Of a DNA stretch of 64,000 bases, positions 55,750-64,000 are shown piece by piece. Positions within the stretch are counted from its first letter, which is position 1. The number at the start of each line of letters is the position of its first letter. Both the position numbers and the translations under genes were made by a program. Source of the stretch: Terriglobia bacterium (GTDB taxonomy: Bacteria > Acidobacteriota > Thermoanaerobaculia > Thermoanaerobaculales > Thermoanaerobaculaceae); the NCBI GenBank assembly GCA_020073245.1, contig JAIQFQ010000007.1, positions 1-64,000 of the forward strand, read 5' to 3'. The notes beneath the pieces are model-generated. The model was not told the DNA's origin and ran no database searches. It was given only the letters and a program-made list of their open reading frames with translations.

Positions 55750-56996
55750 GAAATCCTCCCACCGGCCCGTTCGAACGACCGCCGGAGAACAGACATTTCA
55801 ACGCCCATCAAAACGGCCGAGACGAGGCACGCAAGCCCCGCGCCGGCGGCGGTCCACGGCGCACCCGCGTGCTCCGCCACCCAACCCGCAACGAAACCGC
55901 CGATAGGCGACAGCCCGCTGAACAGCCAGATGTACAGGGACACGACGCGGCCACGCATGTGAGGCGGCGCCGTCGTCTGCAGGAAGCCGTTGGTGGTCGA
56001 GAGCTGGACCGCGACGCCGAGCCCGATCATCACCATCCAGGCGGAGGCTAGCGGCAGCCAGCGCGTGCCTGCCAACGCCATCAGCCCGATACCGAGCGCG
56101 CCCTGCCCTACCGCGATGATCATCCCGGTGTGACGCGTCCCGCGACGGGCAGCTGCACCCAGTGCGCCGACCATGGCGCCGAGCCCGCCGCTCGACATCA
56201 GCAGGCCGAAACCCTGCACGCCGCCGTGCAGCACGTCACGGGCGAACACCGGCAGCAGCGTGGTGTACGACAGCCCGAAACCTGAGGTCACGGCTATGGC
56301 GGCGAGCATCAAGCGAATCTGCCGGTTACCCCAAGCATAGCTCAACCCCTCGGCCAGCTCATCCCGCAGGGAACCCTTCGCCGGCCGCGGCGACGATGGG
56401 ATCCTGATCGTCAGCAGCGCTATCAGGACCGCCAGGTAGCTGACGGCGTTGACCGCGAAGCACACACCCTCGCCCCAAACCGCTACCAGGACCCCGGCCA
56501 GCGCCGGTCCGACCATTCGCGCCGCGTTGAAGGCGGAGGAGTTCAGCGAGACGGCGCTCTGCAGGTCCTCGACGCCGACGATGTCCACCTGGAGGGTCTG
56601 GCGAGCGGGCGTGTCCAGCGTGTCGACGACCCCTTGAAAGAGCGCGAGCACCAGGACGTGCCATACCCTGACCACGCCGGCCAGGGTTAGCGTCGCCAGC
56701 AGGCTGGCCTGGACGAGGGAGATGGATTGCGTCGCGAGCACCAACAGACGCCGGGGGAGCCGGTCCGTCAGCACGCCGGCGATCGGCGCACCGACGAGCG
56801 CCGGCCCGAAACGTACCACCGAAAGAACCCCGAGCATCAGAGGCGAGTTCGTGAGGCGATAGACCAGCCACGCCTGAGCTGTCGTCTGCATCCAGGTGCC
56901 GTTGACCGACAGCCACTGCCCGATCCAAAACACCCGGAAGTGTCGGTGCCGCAGCGCCCGAAAGGCGTGCCTGATGCGCGACGCAAGCCGCCCCAT
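55746..56996 (-). CDS. MFS transporter (enterobactin-exporter-like, MFS_3)
   Basis: 416 aa with 12 predicted membrane helices. N-terminal RHRHFRVFWIGQWLSVNGTWMQ is typical of the MFS_3 (EntS-like) group; GVLTDRLPRRLLVL is the loop 2-3 motif A. Likely an exporter of a small molecule; the substrate is unknown. The stop overlaps the SelW-like start (ATGA), so the two are co-translated. Confidence 0.87.
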   Translation of the reverse strand: MGRLASRIRHAFRALRHRHFRVFWIGQWLSVNGTWMQTTAQAWLVYRLTNSPLMLGVLSVVRFGPALVGAPIAGVLTDRLPRRLLVLATQSISLVQASLLATLTLAGVVRVWHVLVLALFQGVVDTLDTPARQTLQVDIVGVEDLQSAVSLNSSAFNAARMVGPALAGVLVAVWGEGVCFAVNAVSYLAVLIALLTIRIPSSPRPAKGSLRDELAEGLSYAWGNRQIRLMLAAIAVTSGFGLSYTTLLPVFARDVLHGGVQGFGLLMSSGGLGAMVGALGAAARRGTRHTGMIIAVGQGALGIGLMALAGTRWLPLASAWMVMIGLGVAVQLSTTNGFLQTTAPPHMRGRVVSLYIWLFSGLSPIGGFVAGWVAEHAGAPWTAAGAGLACLVSAVLMGVEMSVLRRSFERAGGRIS

Positions 56997-57030
56997 CGCC
57001 GGTCAAGGTATCAGAACCGCGGCTGGCGAC

Positions 57031-57220
57031 GGTTTCAAAGTTCGAAGGTTCGACAAAGATGTAAAGGGTCAAACGTCAAAGGTCAAACGGACGGCAGAGA
57101 CCTCCGATGACCCTCAACCTGCCGGGTCGTGTCTTCCCTTTGACCTCTTCCCTTTCACCTTTGACCTTTCTAGCCTCGGGGGGAACCTTCGAACCTGTGA
57201 ACGTGCGAACGTTCGAATGC
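57031..57220. repeat. TTTGACC palindromic element, copy 2
   Basis: Left: GTTTCAAAGTTCGAAGGTTC (57032 on), then GGGTCAAACGTCAAAGGTCA (57066 on). Right: GGGTCGTGTCTTCCCTTTGACC (from 57124, shortened here) and CACCTTTGACC (57156 on), then GGAACCTTCGAACCTGTG (57182 on). Structure and words match copy 1. It ends 16 bases before the STK stop on the minus strand. Confidence 0.75.
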
Positions 57221-57235
57221 CTCCTGCCCCAGCAA

Positions 57236-59806
57236 TCAGCGGCGGGGAGGCAGCCTGTCGAGCAGCCCGGCGGTGCGCAACGGATCAAGGTCCGGGTCCA
57301 TGGCGAGGTCCAGGCGGTCGGCGCCGTACTGGTCGCGCGCCCGCAGCAACCACTCGTACGCCTGGCGGGAGTCGCCGAGCGCGGCCCAGCCGGAGGCAAT
57401 GTTGTAGGCGAGGGTGCCGAGTGCAGGGATACCGCCCGCACGCCACAGGTTCCCGGCCCGATCGAGCGCATCCCGCGCGCCAACGGTGTCGCCGAGACCA
57501 CCGCACGCTCGTGCGAGGACCCTCAGCGCATCCGGGTCATTGGAGTGCGACACGTCCGCCCCGTTGAGCACGGTGCGCGCGTCCGCATAGCGGCCGATGC
57601 CCGCCAGGGCTTCCGCCCTCGCTACTGCGAGGTTCGTGTCCGTCGGTTTGTCCCGCAGCGCTCGTTCGGTCTCGGCCAGGACGGCCTGCCATTGGCGCTG
57701 CCGCTCCGTTTCCCAGCGAAGGAGCGACGCCCAGTACTGCGCCGTCTGGTGAACGACGAGCCGGCTGGTACTCGAGAAATCGAGGTGCTTCCGGATGGCC
57801 CGTTGGAGTGCCTCGCGCGCCTTGGTCTGCTCGCCGCGCTGTTGCAGTGCGAGTGCGGCGTACAGCGGGTACTTGTACCTGGTGGGAAAGCGCTCTTCCC
57901 CCTCCGAGGTTGTCCGTAGCACCTCGCTGAGCCTCCCGGCCAGGAGCTGGCTGAGCGCGAGCTCTTCGCGTGTCGGGCTCCAGTCGGGCCGCCAGTTGGA
58001 CCGCAGCAGCTTCTCGAACAACGGGATCGCCTCGGCGGGACGATCCTCGATCCGGTACGCCTGGGCCGCTCCATAGGTCAGCTCGCCGCTCTCCGGGAAA
58101 AGCGCGCGGGCGCGCTCCAACGCTTCGAGGCGACGCTGGCTGTCTTCGGCAAGCATCGCCGAAACTTCCTCAACCACGACCGCCTCGGTCTCGTCCGGAT
58201 GGGGAACGAGCCTGCGCGCCGCATCCAGCTCGCCGGCCCACTCGTCGAAGTGTCCTGTCGCCTTGGCGTTCATCGCGAGGTACAGATGCGAAGGCCAGAA
58301 GCTCGGGTCCGCCTCGAGCGCTCGCCGAAACGCCTGCTTGGCCTCCGACAAACGGGTGCGCGCGGCCAACTGCAACCCATCTCGGAATGCGCGCGCCGCA
58401 TCGAGCACCTTCGTCCGGCGCGCCAAAAAACCGTGCAGCGGGTCCGAATCCTCCAGCTCCCGGCAAACCTGCTCGAGTTCCAGCGCCGCAGCGAGGGCGG
58501 CCCCGGGTTCGGGCAGCTCGTTCGCACCGCCCGCCCTCCCGATCGAGAGCTGCTGGACGCCGAGGACCGAGCCACTTTTGGAGTCGAGAATCGTGAACCT
58601 CACGGTCGCCTTGCCGACACCGCCGTCGACGACCCCGCGCACGCGGACATCGCTGCCGCCCGCTTCGACAGCCTGGAGCGTCTTGCGGGCCGCCACTGCC
58701 CTGATCAGTTCCGCGTTCAGCGTCGCGAGCAGGCTGCGCGGGGGCGCTGGCGAGCCGGCCAGCACCGGCTCCAGTGCCACCCGCAACTGCGGTCCTGCCG
58801 CGGCCCGCGGATGTGACGTCAGGCGCCCCCGCACGGCGAGCCAGACCGCGCCAGCCATCATCACGGCGAGCGCAGCCGCTGCGGCCATGGGCCATCGACG
58901 CCGAGGCCGCATGCCTCCGGTCAGCGAGGTCGCCGTCTGGAGCACCGACGCGGCTTCATCAAGCGTCGGCCGGCGCGAGCGGTTGGTCTGGAGGCACGAG
59001 GTCACGAGAGCGCGCACGTTCTCCGGCGTGCCCGAGGGGAAGCTCCCGAGGTTGGCCTGGCCGGAGATCACCCTGGACATGATGTCCGGGACCGTCGGTC
59101 CGTTGAAGGTCCGCGTGCCCGAGAGCATCTCCGCAAGACAGCACCCGAACGCCCAGATGTCGCAGCGCTCGTCGCATTCCTCACCCCGTACCTGCTCGGG
59201 CGCCATATAGGCGGCGGTCCCGACCACGCCGCCGGAATCGGCAAGCTTGGCGGTGAGGTCCACGTCCTCCGGCGGCCTGCGTTCGGGACGGAAGCGCGCC
59301 AAGCCGAAATCGAGCACCTTTGCCTCGCCGCCGGCGGTGAGCATGATGTTGCCCGGCTTGAGGTCGCGGTGGACCACGCCGCGGGCGTGGGCCGCCACGA
59401 GGCCGCACACCACCTGGCGTGCGATCGCCAACGCGTCATCGAGGGGCACCGGGCCGTCACGCAGGCGCCGCGAGAGCGATTCGCCCTCGACCAGCTCCAT
59501 GACGAGGAACCGGACCGCCGTTGTCGGGTCATCGCCGACGGCGCCGTCGGGGCCGGCATCCGGCATCGCCTCCCCCAGTTCGTAGATCTGCGCCACGTTT
59601 GGGTGGTTGAGGGCCGCCAGCGCCCTCGCCTCCCGCTCGAATCGCGCCACCCGGTCGGGTTCGGCGGCCATGCTCTCGGGGAGGACCTTGAGCGCCACCT
59701 CACGCCCGAGCCGGAGGTCGCGGGCGCGCCAGACCTCGCCCATGCCGCCCCTGCCGAGGACGGAGACGAGCTGGAAGCGGGAAAGCGTCATTCCAGGACG
59801 TAGCAT
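57236..59806 (-). CDS. Cytoplasmic-side Ser/Thr protein kinase with TPR-like C-terminal part
   Basis: 856 aa. Kinase domain about 1-290: LGRGGMGEVWRA, ALKVL (Lys), HRDLKPGN, LDFGLARF (DFG), and MAPEQVRGEE. One membrane helix follows at about 306-322 (MAAAAALAVMMAGAVWLAVRG shortened). After it come helix-turn-helix repeats with TPR-like spacing (for example LSEAKQAFRRALEADPSFWP), so a periplasmic TPR sensor is likely. Common architecture in Acidobacteriota. The 3' end is next to a TTTGACC element. Confidence 0.9.
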   Translation of the reverse strand: MLRPGMTLSRFQLVSVLGRGGMGEVWRARDLRLGREVALKVLPESMAAEPDRVARFEREARALAALNHPNVAQIYELGEAMPDAGPDGAVGDDPTTAVRFLVMELVEGESLSRRLRDGPVPLDDALAIARQVVCGLVAAHARGVVHRDLKPGNIMLTAGGEAKVLDFGLARFRPERRPPEDVDLTAKLADSGGVVGTAAYMAPEQVRGEECDERCDIWAFGCCLAEMLSGTRTFNGPTVPDIMSRVISGQANLGSFPSGTPENVRALVTSCLQTNRSRRPTLDEAASVLQTATSLTGGMRPRRRWPMAAAAALAVMMAGAVWLAVRGRLTSHPRAAAGPQLRVALEPVLAGSPAPPRSLLATLNAELIRAVAARKTLQAVEAGGSDVRVRGVVDGGVGKATVRFTILDSKSGSVLGVQQLSIGRAGGANELPEPGAALAAALELEQVCRELEDSDPLHGFLARRTKVLDAARAFRDGLQLAARTRLSEAKQAFRRALEADPSFWPSHLYLAMNAKATGHFDEWAGELDAARRLVPHPDETEAVVVEEVSAMLAEDSQRRLEALERARALFPESGELTYGAAQAYRIEDRPAEAIPLFEKLLRSNWRPDWSPTREELALSQLLAGRLSEVLRTTSEGEERFPTRYKYPLYAALALQQRGEQTKAREALQRAIRKHLDFSSTSRLVVHQTAQYWASLLRWETERQRQWQAVLAETERALRDKPTDTNLAVARAEALAGIGRYADARTVLNGADVSHSNDPDALRVLARACGGLGDTVGARDALDRAGNLWRAGGIPALGTLAYNIASGWAALGDSRQAYEWLLRARDQYGADRLDLAMDPDLDPLRTAGLLDRLPPRR

Positions 59807-59849
59807 GACTCATGAATCATAGTGCGGCAGTGACCGAGACAGAAGAGAG

Positions 59850-59968
59850 AAGGTAAAAGGGAAAAGGGCAAACGTCAAATGAAGACCAGGGTTTGCCTTC
59901 GGGTTCCGCGCCTACGTCGTCGTGCGTCCTCCCTTTGACCTTTCACCTCTCACCTTTGACCTATTTCC
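59850..59968. repeat. TTTGACC palindromic element, copy 3
   Basis: Shorter and more degenerate than the other two. Left: GAAGGTAAAAGGGAAAAGGG (59849 on) and CAAACGTCAAAT. Right: CCCTTTGACCTTTCACC (59931 on) and CTCACCTTTGACC (59949 on). It ends about 10 bases before the rmuC stop. Confidence 0.65.
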
Positions 59969-59977
59969 GTTTCTGCT

Positions 59978-61195
59978 CTACGTCTCGGGCGCCAGAATCG
60001 GTGCCTCCGCGGCGGGCAGCTCAGGCGGTGCCTCCTGGCCGGTTACCGACAGCAGCCGGTCACCGACCTTGCCGGCGAGCTTCTCGGCCTCCTCGTACTT
60101 CCCGGAGGCGGACTGAAGGTGGCGGCCGACGAGCCGGAACGCCTCGCCGAACTTGCCGAACTCGGTCTGCAGGCGTCCCAGCTCCGCCAGGATTTCGCGC
60201 GCTCGCGCCTCCACCTGCATTCCCTTGAGGCCGGTCACGATCGTCGAGAGATAGGCGTAGAACGAATTGGGGGACACCGGCACGACCCGCCGCGAGGTCG
60301 CGTACGCGAGCAGCGAGGCGCCCTCGCCAAGGCTGTCGTCCTTGATGATCACCTCGTAGTAGATGTTCTCGGCCGGAATGAACATGAGCGCGAACTCGAA
60401 CGTCCCTTCGCCGGGCCGGATGTACTTGTCGGCGATCTCGTCGATCCGTCCCTTGACCGACTTCTCGAACTCCTTGCGGGCCACCTTGCGCGCGACGTCG
60501 TCCTCGGCCGCGACCATGCGCTGGAACGACTCGAGCGGGAACTTCGCGTCCACCGGCACCAGGTGCCCGCGCAGCTTGATCACTGCGTCGACCGTTTGCC
60601 CGTCGCGGAACCGGTATTGCGTGTCCCAGAAACCCGGCGGCAACACCTGCCGGAAGAACTCCTCGAGCGAAGCCTCACCCATGTTGCCGCGGAGCTTGGG
60701 CGCCTTGAGGATCCCCTGCAGCTCCTCGATCTCCCGCCCGAGCGCCTCCATTCGCGTCGCCATCTCGGCGACATGACCGAGCTGTCCCTTGAGCTCGCCG
60801 AATACCTTGGTGGCGCCCTCGAACTGTGAGCCGAGGTTCTTCTGCGACTCCGCCAGCTGGGTATTGACCGCCCCGACAAGTCCCTGGAGCTGCTCGGCGA
60901 GGCTGCGACGCGCCTGTTCCAGACCGGAGCGCAGCGTCTCGCCTGTGGTCACCTGGCCGCCCTGCACCTGCTGCCCGAACTCGCCCAGGCGCCGGTTGAA
61001 GTCGGCCACCACCGAAGTCAGCTGGCCGCCTACCTGCCCGAGAGTGTCCCGCTGCGACTGCGCGAGCGCGAGCGACACCCGGCCCAGCTCCTCGCGAAGC
61101 GCCAGCTCCTGGCGCCCGGAGCGCACGAGCTGCACGAAGGCGAGGATCACCAGCACACCTGCCAACGCCCCCACCACGACAAGCCCGGTCGTCAT
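59978..61195 (-). CDS. rmuC: DNA recombination protein RmuC
   Basis: 405 aa: an N-terminal membrane anchor (GLVVVGALAGVLVILAFVQLV), a long coiled coil (about 30-150, rich in Gln, Glu and Ser), and the RmuC PD-(D/E)xK-like nuclease-fold domain (GNMGEASLEEFFRQVLPPG, VDAVIKLRGHLVPVDAKFPLE, FMLFIPAE-like ALMFIPAENIYYE). Implicated in recombination at inverted repeats. ATG 61195 overlaps the plsC TGA (ATGA); an earlier TTG at 61201 is weaker. Confidence 0.93.
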   Translation of the reverse strand: MTTGLVVVGALAGVLVILAFVQLVRSGRQELALREELGRVSLALAQSQRDTLGQVGGQLTSVVADFNRRLGEFGQQVQGGQVTTGETLRSGLEQARRSLAEQLQGLVGAVNTQLAESQKNLGSQFEGATKVFGELKGQLGHVAEMATRMEALGREIEELQGILKAPKLRGNMGEASLEEFFRQVLPPGFWDTQYRFRDGQTVDAVIKLRGHLVPVDAKFPLESFQRMVAAEDDVARKVARKEFEKSVKGRIDEIADKYIRPGEGTFEFALMFIPAENIYYEVIIKDDSLGEGASLLAYATSRRVVPVSPNSFYAYLSTIVTGLKGMQVEARAREILAELGRLQTEFGKFGEAFRLVGRHLQSASGKYEEAEKLAGKVGDRLLSVTGQEAPPELPAAEAPILAPET

Positions 61196-61989
61196 CGCCA
61201 ATCCCCCGTCGCGGCTCCCCGCGGGGCGCCGTCCCGCAACTCGCGCACCCGCGCTTGAGCCGCTGCCGCCAGGGTACGCCTGTCATGGTGCGGTGGGGCG
61301 ATCGGGTCGCCGAAACGCACCTCGGCGAGCACGCGCCGGTGTGACGCGAGGCGCAAAGCGTGGGTGATGAAGTTCTCGCCGTGGAACCAGCCGATCACGT
61401 CGAGGTTGGCTTCCGTCACCGGTTCACCGTCGATCTCGAGATATCGCACCGCCGCGGGCACCACCGGCGCGGCGGCGTCCACCGCGGCCTGAAACAGCCC
61501 ACTCCGGAAAGGCAGCAGCGAGCCAGCGCCGGCGGAGGTCCCCTCCGGGAAACCGAGCACGGTGGCGCCGGAGGCGAGCGCAGCCGTTACCTGCGCGATG
61601 CCGCGCGCCCCCGCACGGGCACGTTGCCTGTCGATGAAGATCGTAGCGCCCGCAGCCGCCAGCCCCCCGAACACCGGCCAGCGCCGCATGTCGTGGCGTG
61701 CCGCGAAGACGACAGGGAACAGCCCGCCGATCGTGAGCACGTCGGCGTACCCGTAGTGGTTCGCCACGACCAGCGACCCCGGCGGCGGCAGCGCGCCAAC
61801 CGTTCGGACCCGGATCCCTAGGCACCGCTGGCCAACCCGCCCCCAGCGGGCGTTGTGCGGAGAGTTGCGCTTCCAGCGCCGTGGGAACCGACAGAAGACC
61901 GCGCCGATCGCGCGCGCCACCACGAGCCACGACCCGACGACGAACGCGCCCATCCGGGCGATCGCCCGCATTCGGCCAGTCACGGTCAT
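61192..61989 (-). CDS. 1-acylglycerol-3-phosphate O-acyltransferase family (PlsC)
   Basis: 265 aa from ATG 61989. The catalytic HX4D motif is NHYGYAD (about residue 78), FPEGTSAG is the second motif, and an N-terminal membrane stretch (GAFVVGSWLVVARAIGAVF) precedes it. Membrane acyltransferase of phospholipid synthesis; the acyl donor is not known. Open frame extends further upstream but only through the palindromic gap. Coupled to rmuC by an ATGA overlap. Confidence 0.87.
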   Translation of the reverse strand: MTVTGRMRAIARMGAFVVGSWLVVARAIGAVFCRFPRRWKRNSPHNARWGRVGQRCLGIRVRTVGALPPPGSLVVANHYGYADVLTIGGLFPVVFAARHDMRRWPVFGGLAAAGATIFIDRQRARAGARGIAQVTAALASGATVLGFPEGTSAGAGSLLPFRSGLFQAAVDAAAPVVPAAVRYLEIDGEPVTEANLDVIGWFHGENFITHALRLASHRRVLAEVRFGDPIAPPHHDRRTLAAAAQARVRELRDGAPRGAATGDWR

Positions 61990-62010
61990 GGCAGTCTTGT
62001 ACCACGAAAG

Positions 62011-62134
62011 ACCGTGGTCCATGGTCCGTTGCTCGTGGTTCGCCGACCGAACGAAAAGCGACCGATTCATCTCTGGGGTCCTACCAGGGGTTCCCTCGGC
62101 GCACCATGACCCACCACCCACGAACCACGGGCGG
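62011..62134. repeat. GTGGTC-word palindromic element, second site
   Basis: Left: CCGTGGTCCATGGTCCGTTG (62012 on) and CTCGTGGTTCG. Right: GCACCATGACCCACCACCC (62101 on) and ACGAACCACGGG. Inverted words match at both ends; it lies in the divergent gap between plsC and the DUF1015 gene. Confidence 0.55.
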
Positions 62135-62208
62135 GAGGGGTGGTGGCGGATACCGCTTCGTGATAACTTTCACCTGTCCGCCGGTATGCCGGCGCCGGAG
62201 GTTGGCTG

Positions 62209-63447
62209 ATGTCTGACGTCCGCCCGTTCCGGGCCTTGCGGCCGCGTCCCGATCTCGCAGCGCGAGTCGCCGCGCCCCCATACGACGTGATCAACTCCGA
62301 GGAAGCCCGCGCGATGGCCAAGGGGAACGAGATTTCGTTCCTCCATATCAACAAGCCCGAGATCGACCTCTCCCCCGATGTCAACCTCTACGACGACAGG
62401 GTTTACGCGACAGGCGTGAAGAACCTCCGTTCCTTCATGGCCAAGGGCGTGCTCGTGCGCGAGGCCGAGCCGCGGTTCTACGTCTACCAGCAGCGAATGG
62501 GCGACCACGTCCAGGCGGGGGTTGTCGGCGCGGCGAGCTGCCAGGAGTATGCCGACGGGCTGATCAAGCGGCACGAGTTCACCCGCAAGGACAAGGAGGA
62601 CGACCGCACGCGGCACACGCACGAACTCAACGCGAACGCCGGTCCGGTGTTCCTCACTTACCGCCAGCGCGCCGAGATCGACCGGATCGTGGCCGGCGTC
62701 CGGAAGGGGCAGCCGCTGTACGACTTCGTCGCGCCCGACGGGATCGGGCACACGGTTTGGACCGTTCCTCTCGAGCAGACGTCGGCGCTCCAGAAGGCGC
62801 TTAGTGCGGTCCCGGCGCTCTACGTCGCCGACGGGCACCACCGAGCCGCATCGGCGGCCCGAGTCGGTCTCGAGCGGAAGGCGTCGAACCGGCACCACCG
62901 GGGCGACGAGCCTTACAACTACTTCCTTGCAGTGCTCTTCCCGCACGATCAGCTGTGCATCATGGACTACAACCGCGTCGTAAAGGACCTTAACGGCATC
63001 AAGGAGGATCAGTTCCTCGCGAAGGTCGGGGAGAAGTTCGCCGTGACGACGACGACCGAGCCGCACCCCGCGGCGCCGCACCGTTTTGGGATGTACCTCG
63101 GTAGGACGTGGTATCGCCTCGAGGCCAAAGCGGGCTCATTCCCATCCGAAGATCCCGTGCGCTCTCTCGATGCGGCAATCCTGCAGGAGAACCTGCTTTC
63201 CCCCGTCCTCGGCATCGCCGACCCGCGCACGGACAAACGCATCGACTTCGTCGGAGGGATCCGGGGGCTGGGCGAGCTCGAGAAGCGGGTCAGGGAGGGG
63301 TGGGCGGCGGCCTTCGCGCTCTTCCCCACGTCGCTCGACCAGCTCATGTCGGTGGCGGATGCCGGGCTTGTGATGCCGCCCAAGTCAACGTGGTTCGAGC
63401 CGAAGCTGCGCTCGGGCCTGCTCGTCCGCACTTTGGACACGTGGTAG
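62209..63447 (+). CDS. DUF1015 family protein
   Basis: 412 aa, full-length DUF1015: RPFRALRPRPDLAARVAAPPYDVI at the start, GHHRAASA in the middle (ADGHHR about residue 206), and the C-terminal ending FVGGIRGL...MPPKSTWFEPKLRSGL. The family is often next to serA, as here; its activity is not settled. The ATG follows GGAGGTTGGCTG. Confidence 0.88.
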   Translation: MSDVRPFRALRPRPDLAARVAAPPYDVINSEEARAMAKGNEISFLHINKPEIDLSPDVNLYDDRVYATGVKNLRSFMAKGVLVREAEPRFYVYQQRMGDHVQAGVVGAASCQEYADGLIKRHEFTRKDKEDDRTRHTHELNANAGPVFLTYRQRAEIDRIVAGVRKGQPLYDFVAPDGIGHTVWTVPLEQTSALQKALSAVPALYVADGHHRAASAARVGLERKASNRHHRGDEPYNYFLAVLFPHDQLCIMDYNRVVKDLNGIKEDQFLAKVGEKFAVTTTTEPHPAAPHRFGMYLGRTWYRLEAKAGSFPSEDPVRSLDAAILQENLLSPVLGIADPRTDKRIDFVGGIRGLGELEKRVREGWAAAFALFPTSLDQLMSVADAGLVMPPKSTWFEPKLRSGLLVRTLDTW

Positions 63448-63482
63448 GCGGGGCCGCTGGCCCCAGGAAAAGGGAGGTCGCA

Positions 63483-64000
63483 ATGCTGATCCTGATCTGT
63501 GACGCCTTCGACAAGTCGCTCCCGGAGAGGCTCAAGAAGTTCGCGGAGGTCACCGAAGACATCGCCCGGCTCCCGGAGGCCGAGGTTGCGCTCGTGCGCT
63601 CCAAAACGAAGTGCACCGCGGAGTGGATCGCCGGCGCTCCCAGGCTCAAACTCATCATCCGCGGCGGCGTGGGCCTCGACAACGTGGACGCCAAGGCCGC
63701 CAAGGAGCGCGGCATCGAGGTGCGTAACACGCCTGCGGCGTCCTCGGTCGCGGTCGCCGAGCTCGCGTTCGGCCTCATGCTCGCCGTGCCCAACAAGCTC
63801 ATCGAGGCGCACAACGCCATGAAGCTCGACGGGAAGTTCCTCAAGAAGGAGCTCAAGCGCACGGAGCTCTTCCAGAAGACACTGGGCCTGGTCGGGATCG
63901 GTCGGATCGCTGGCGAGGTGGCCAAGCGGGCCGCCGCGTTCGGCATGCGGGTGCTCGCGTACGACCCGTACGTCAAACACTCCGACGTCGCGATCCTGGT
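63483..64000 (+). CDS. serA: D-3-phosphoglycerate dehydrogenase (3' end outside window)
   Basis: First step of serine synthesis. The first 172 codons of the gene are inside the window: LILICDAFD, IRGGVGLDNVDAKAAKERGI, NTPAASSVAVAELAFGLMLA, and the NAD-binding start LGLVGIGRIAGEVAKRAAAFGM. GGGAGGT is 5 bases before ATG 63483. Starts 35 bases after the DUF1015 gene on the same strand, likely one operon. Confidence 0.93.
   Translation, partial: MLILICDAFDKSLPERLKKFAEVTEDIARLPEAEVALVRSKTKCTAEWIAGAPRLKLIIRGGVGLDNVDAKAAKERGIEVRNTPAASSVAVAELAFGLMLAVPNKLIEAHNAMKLDGKFLKKELKRTELFQKTLGLVGIGRIAGEVAKRAAAFGMRVLAYDPYVKHSDVAIL

Overview
The window is GC-rich, densely coded chromosomal DNA from a Gram-negative-type bacterium. 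An Omp85 (BamA/TamA-like) protein, a TamB-like protein and dTDP-rhamnose genes imply an outer membrane. PASTA-less Ser/Thr kinases with TPR-like or periplasmic tails, a GWxTD-domain protein and ferredoxin-dependent 2-oxoacid oxidoreductases recall Acidobacteriota or a neighbouring phylum. That placement is inference from gene content only; no rRNA, tRNA or phylogenetic marker set is present.

Layout. (1) 1-2.0 kb: 3' part of an amidohydrolase whose stop codon lies inside a REP repeat. (2) 2.2-13.9 kb: a defence island. It holds a type I restriction-modification operon (hsdR, fic, hsdM, hsdS and an unknown overlapping gene) bracketed by two diverged copies of a structured 79-base element, then an opposed SIR2-HerA pair. 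(3) 13.9-17.9 kb: a rubrerythrin and 2-oxoacid:ferredoxin oxidoreductase operon with a fused ferredoxin-beta subunit and a P-loop ATPase, behind a promoter with a palindrome in its spacer. (4) 19.0-20.2 kb: a RAYT (REP-associated transposase) gene inside an array of REP repeats. (5) 20.2-23.1 kb: rfbA, rfbB and rfbD without rfbC. (6) 23.2-24.1 kb: folE overlapping a pterin carbinolamine dehydratase gene. (7) 24.2-30.5 kb: a secreted protein, a membrane Ser/Thr kinase, a CsgG-like secreted protein and a malic enzyme-phosphotransacetylase fusion. (8) 30.7-42.6 kb: D-Ala-D-Ala ligase, a HAD phosphatase, three large membrane proteins of GT-C type, a methyltransferase-GT2 fusion, a NamZ-type muramidase and a hotdog thioesterase. 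(9) 42.9-57 kb: an APC/KimA-like permease, then on the minus strand MFS exporter, SelW-like protein, NAD kinase, TamB, Omp85, GWxTD protein and RibBA. (10) 57-64 kb: a Ser/Thr kinase with TPR-like tail, RmuC, PlsC-type acyltransferase, DUF1015 protein and the start of serA.

The most notable single find is a 75-residue SelT/SelW/SelH-family gene at 55522-55749 (minus). It reads through an in-frame UGA in a CxxU motif, with a well-formed SECIS-like hairpin directly downstream and an ATGA start overlap with the MFS gene. Any ordinary gene caller would miss it.

The intergenic DNA is also unusual. Several unrelated families of palindromic elements sit at gene 3' ends: REP pairs, TTTGACC/GGTCAAA elements (three copies), GTGGTC-word elements, a GTACCC-centred element, and the covarying pair around the restriction operon.
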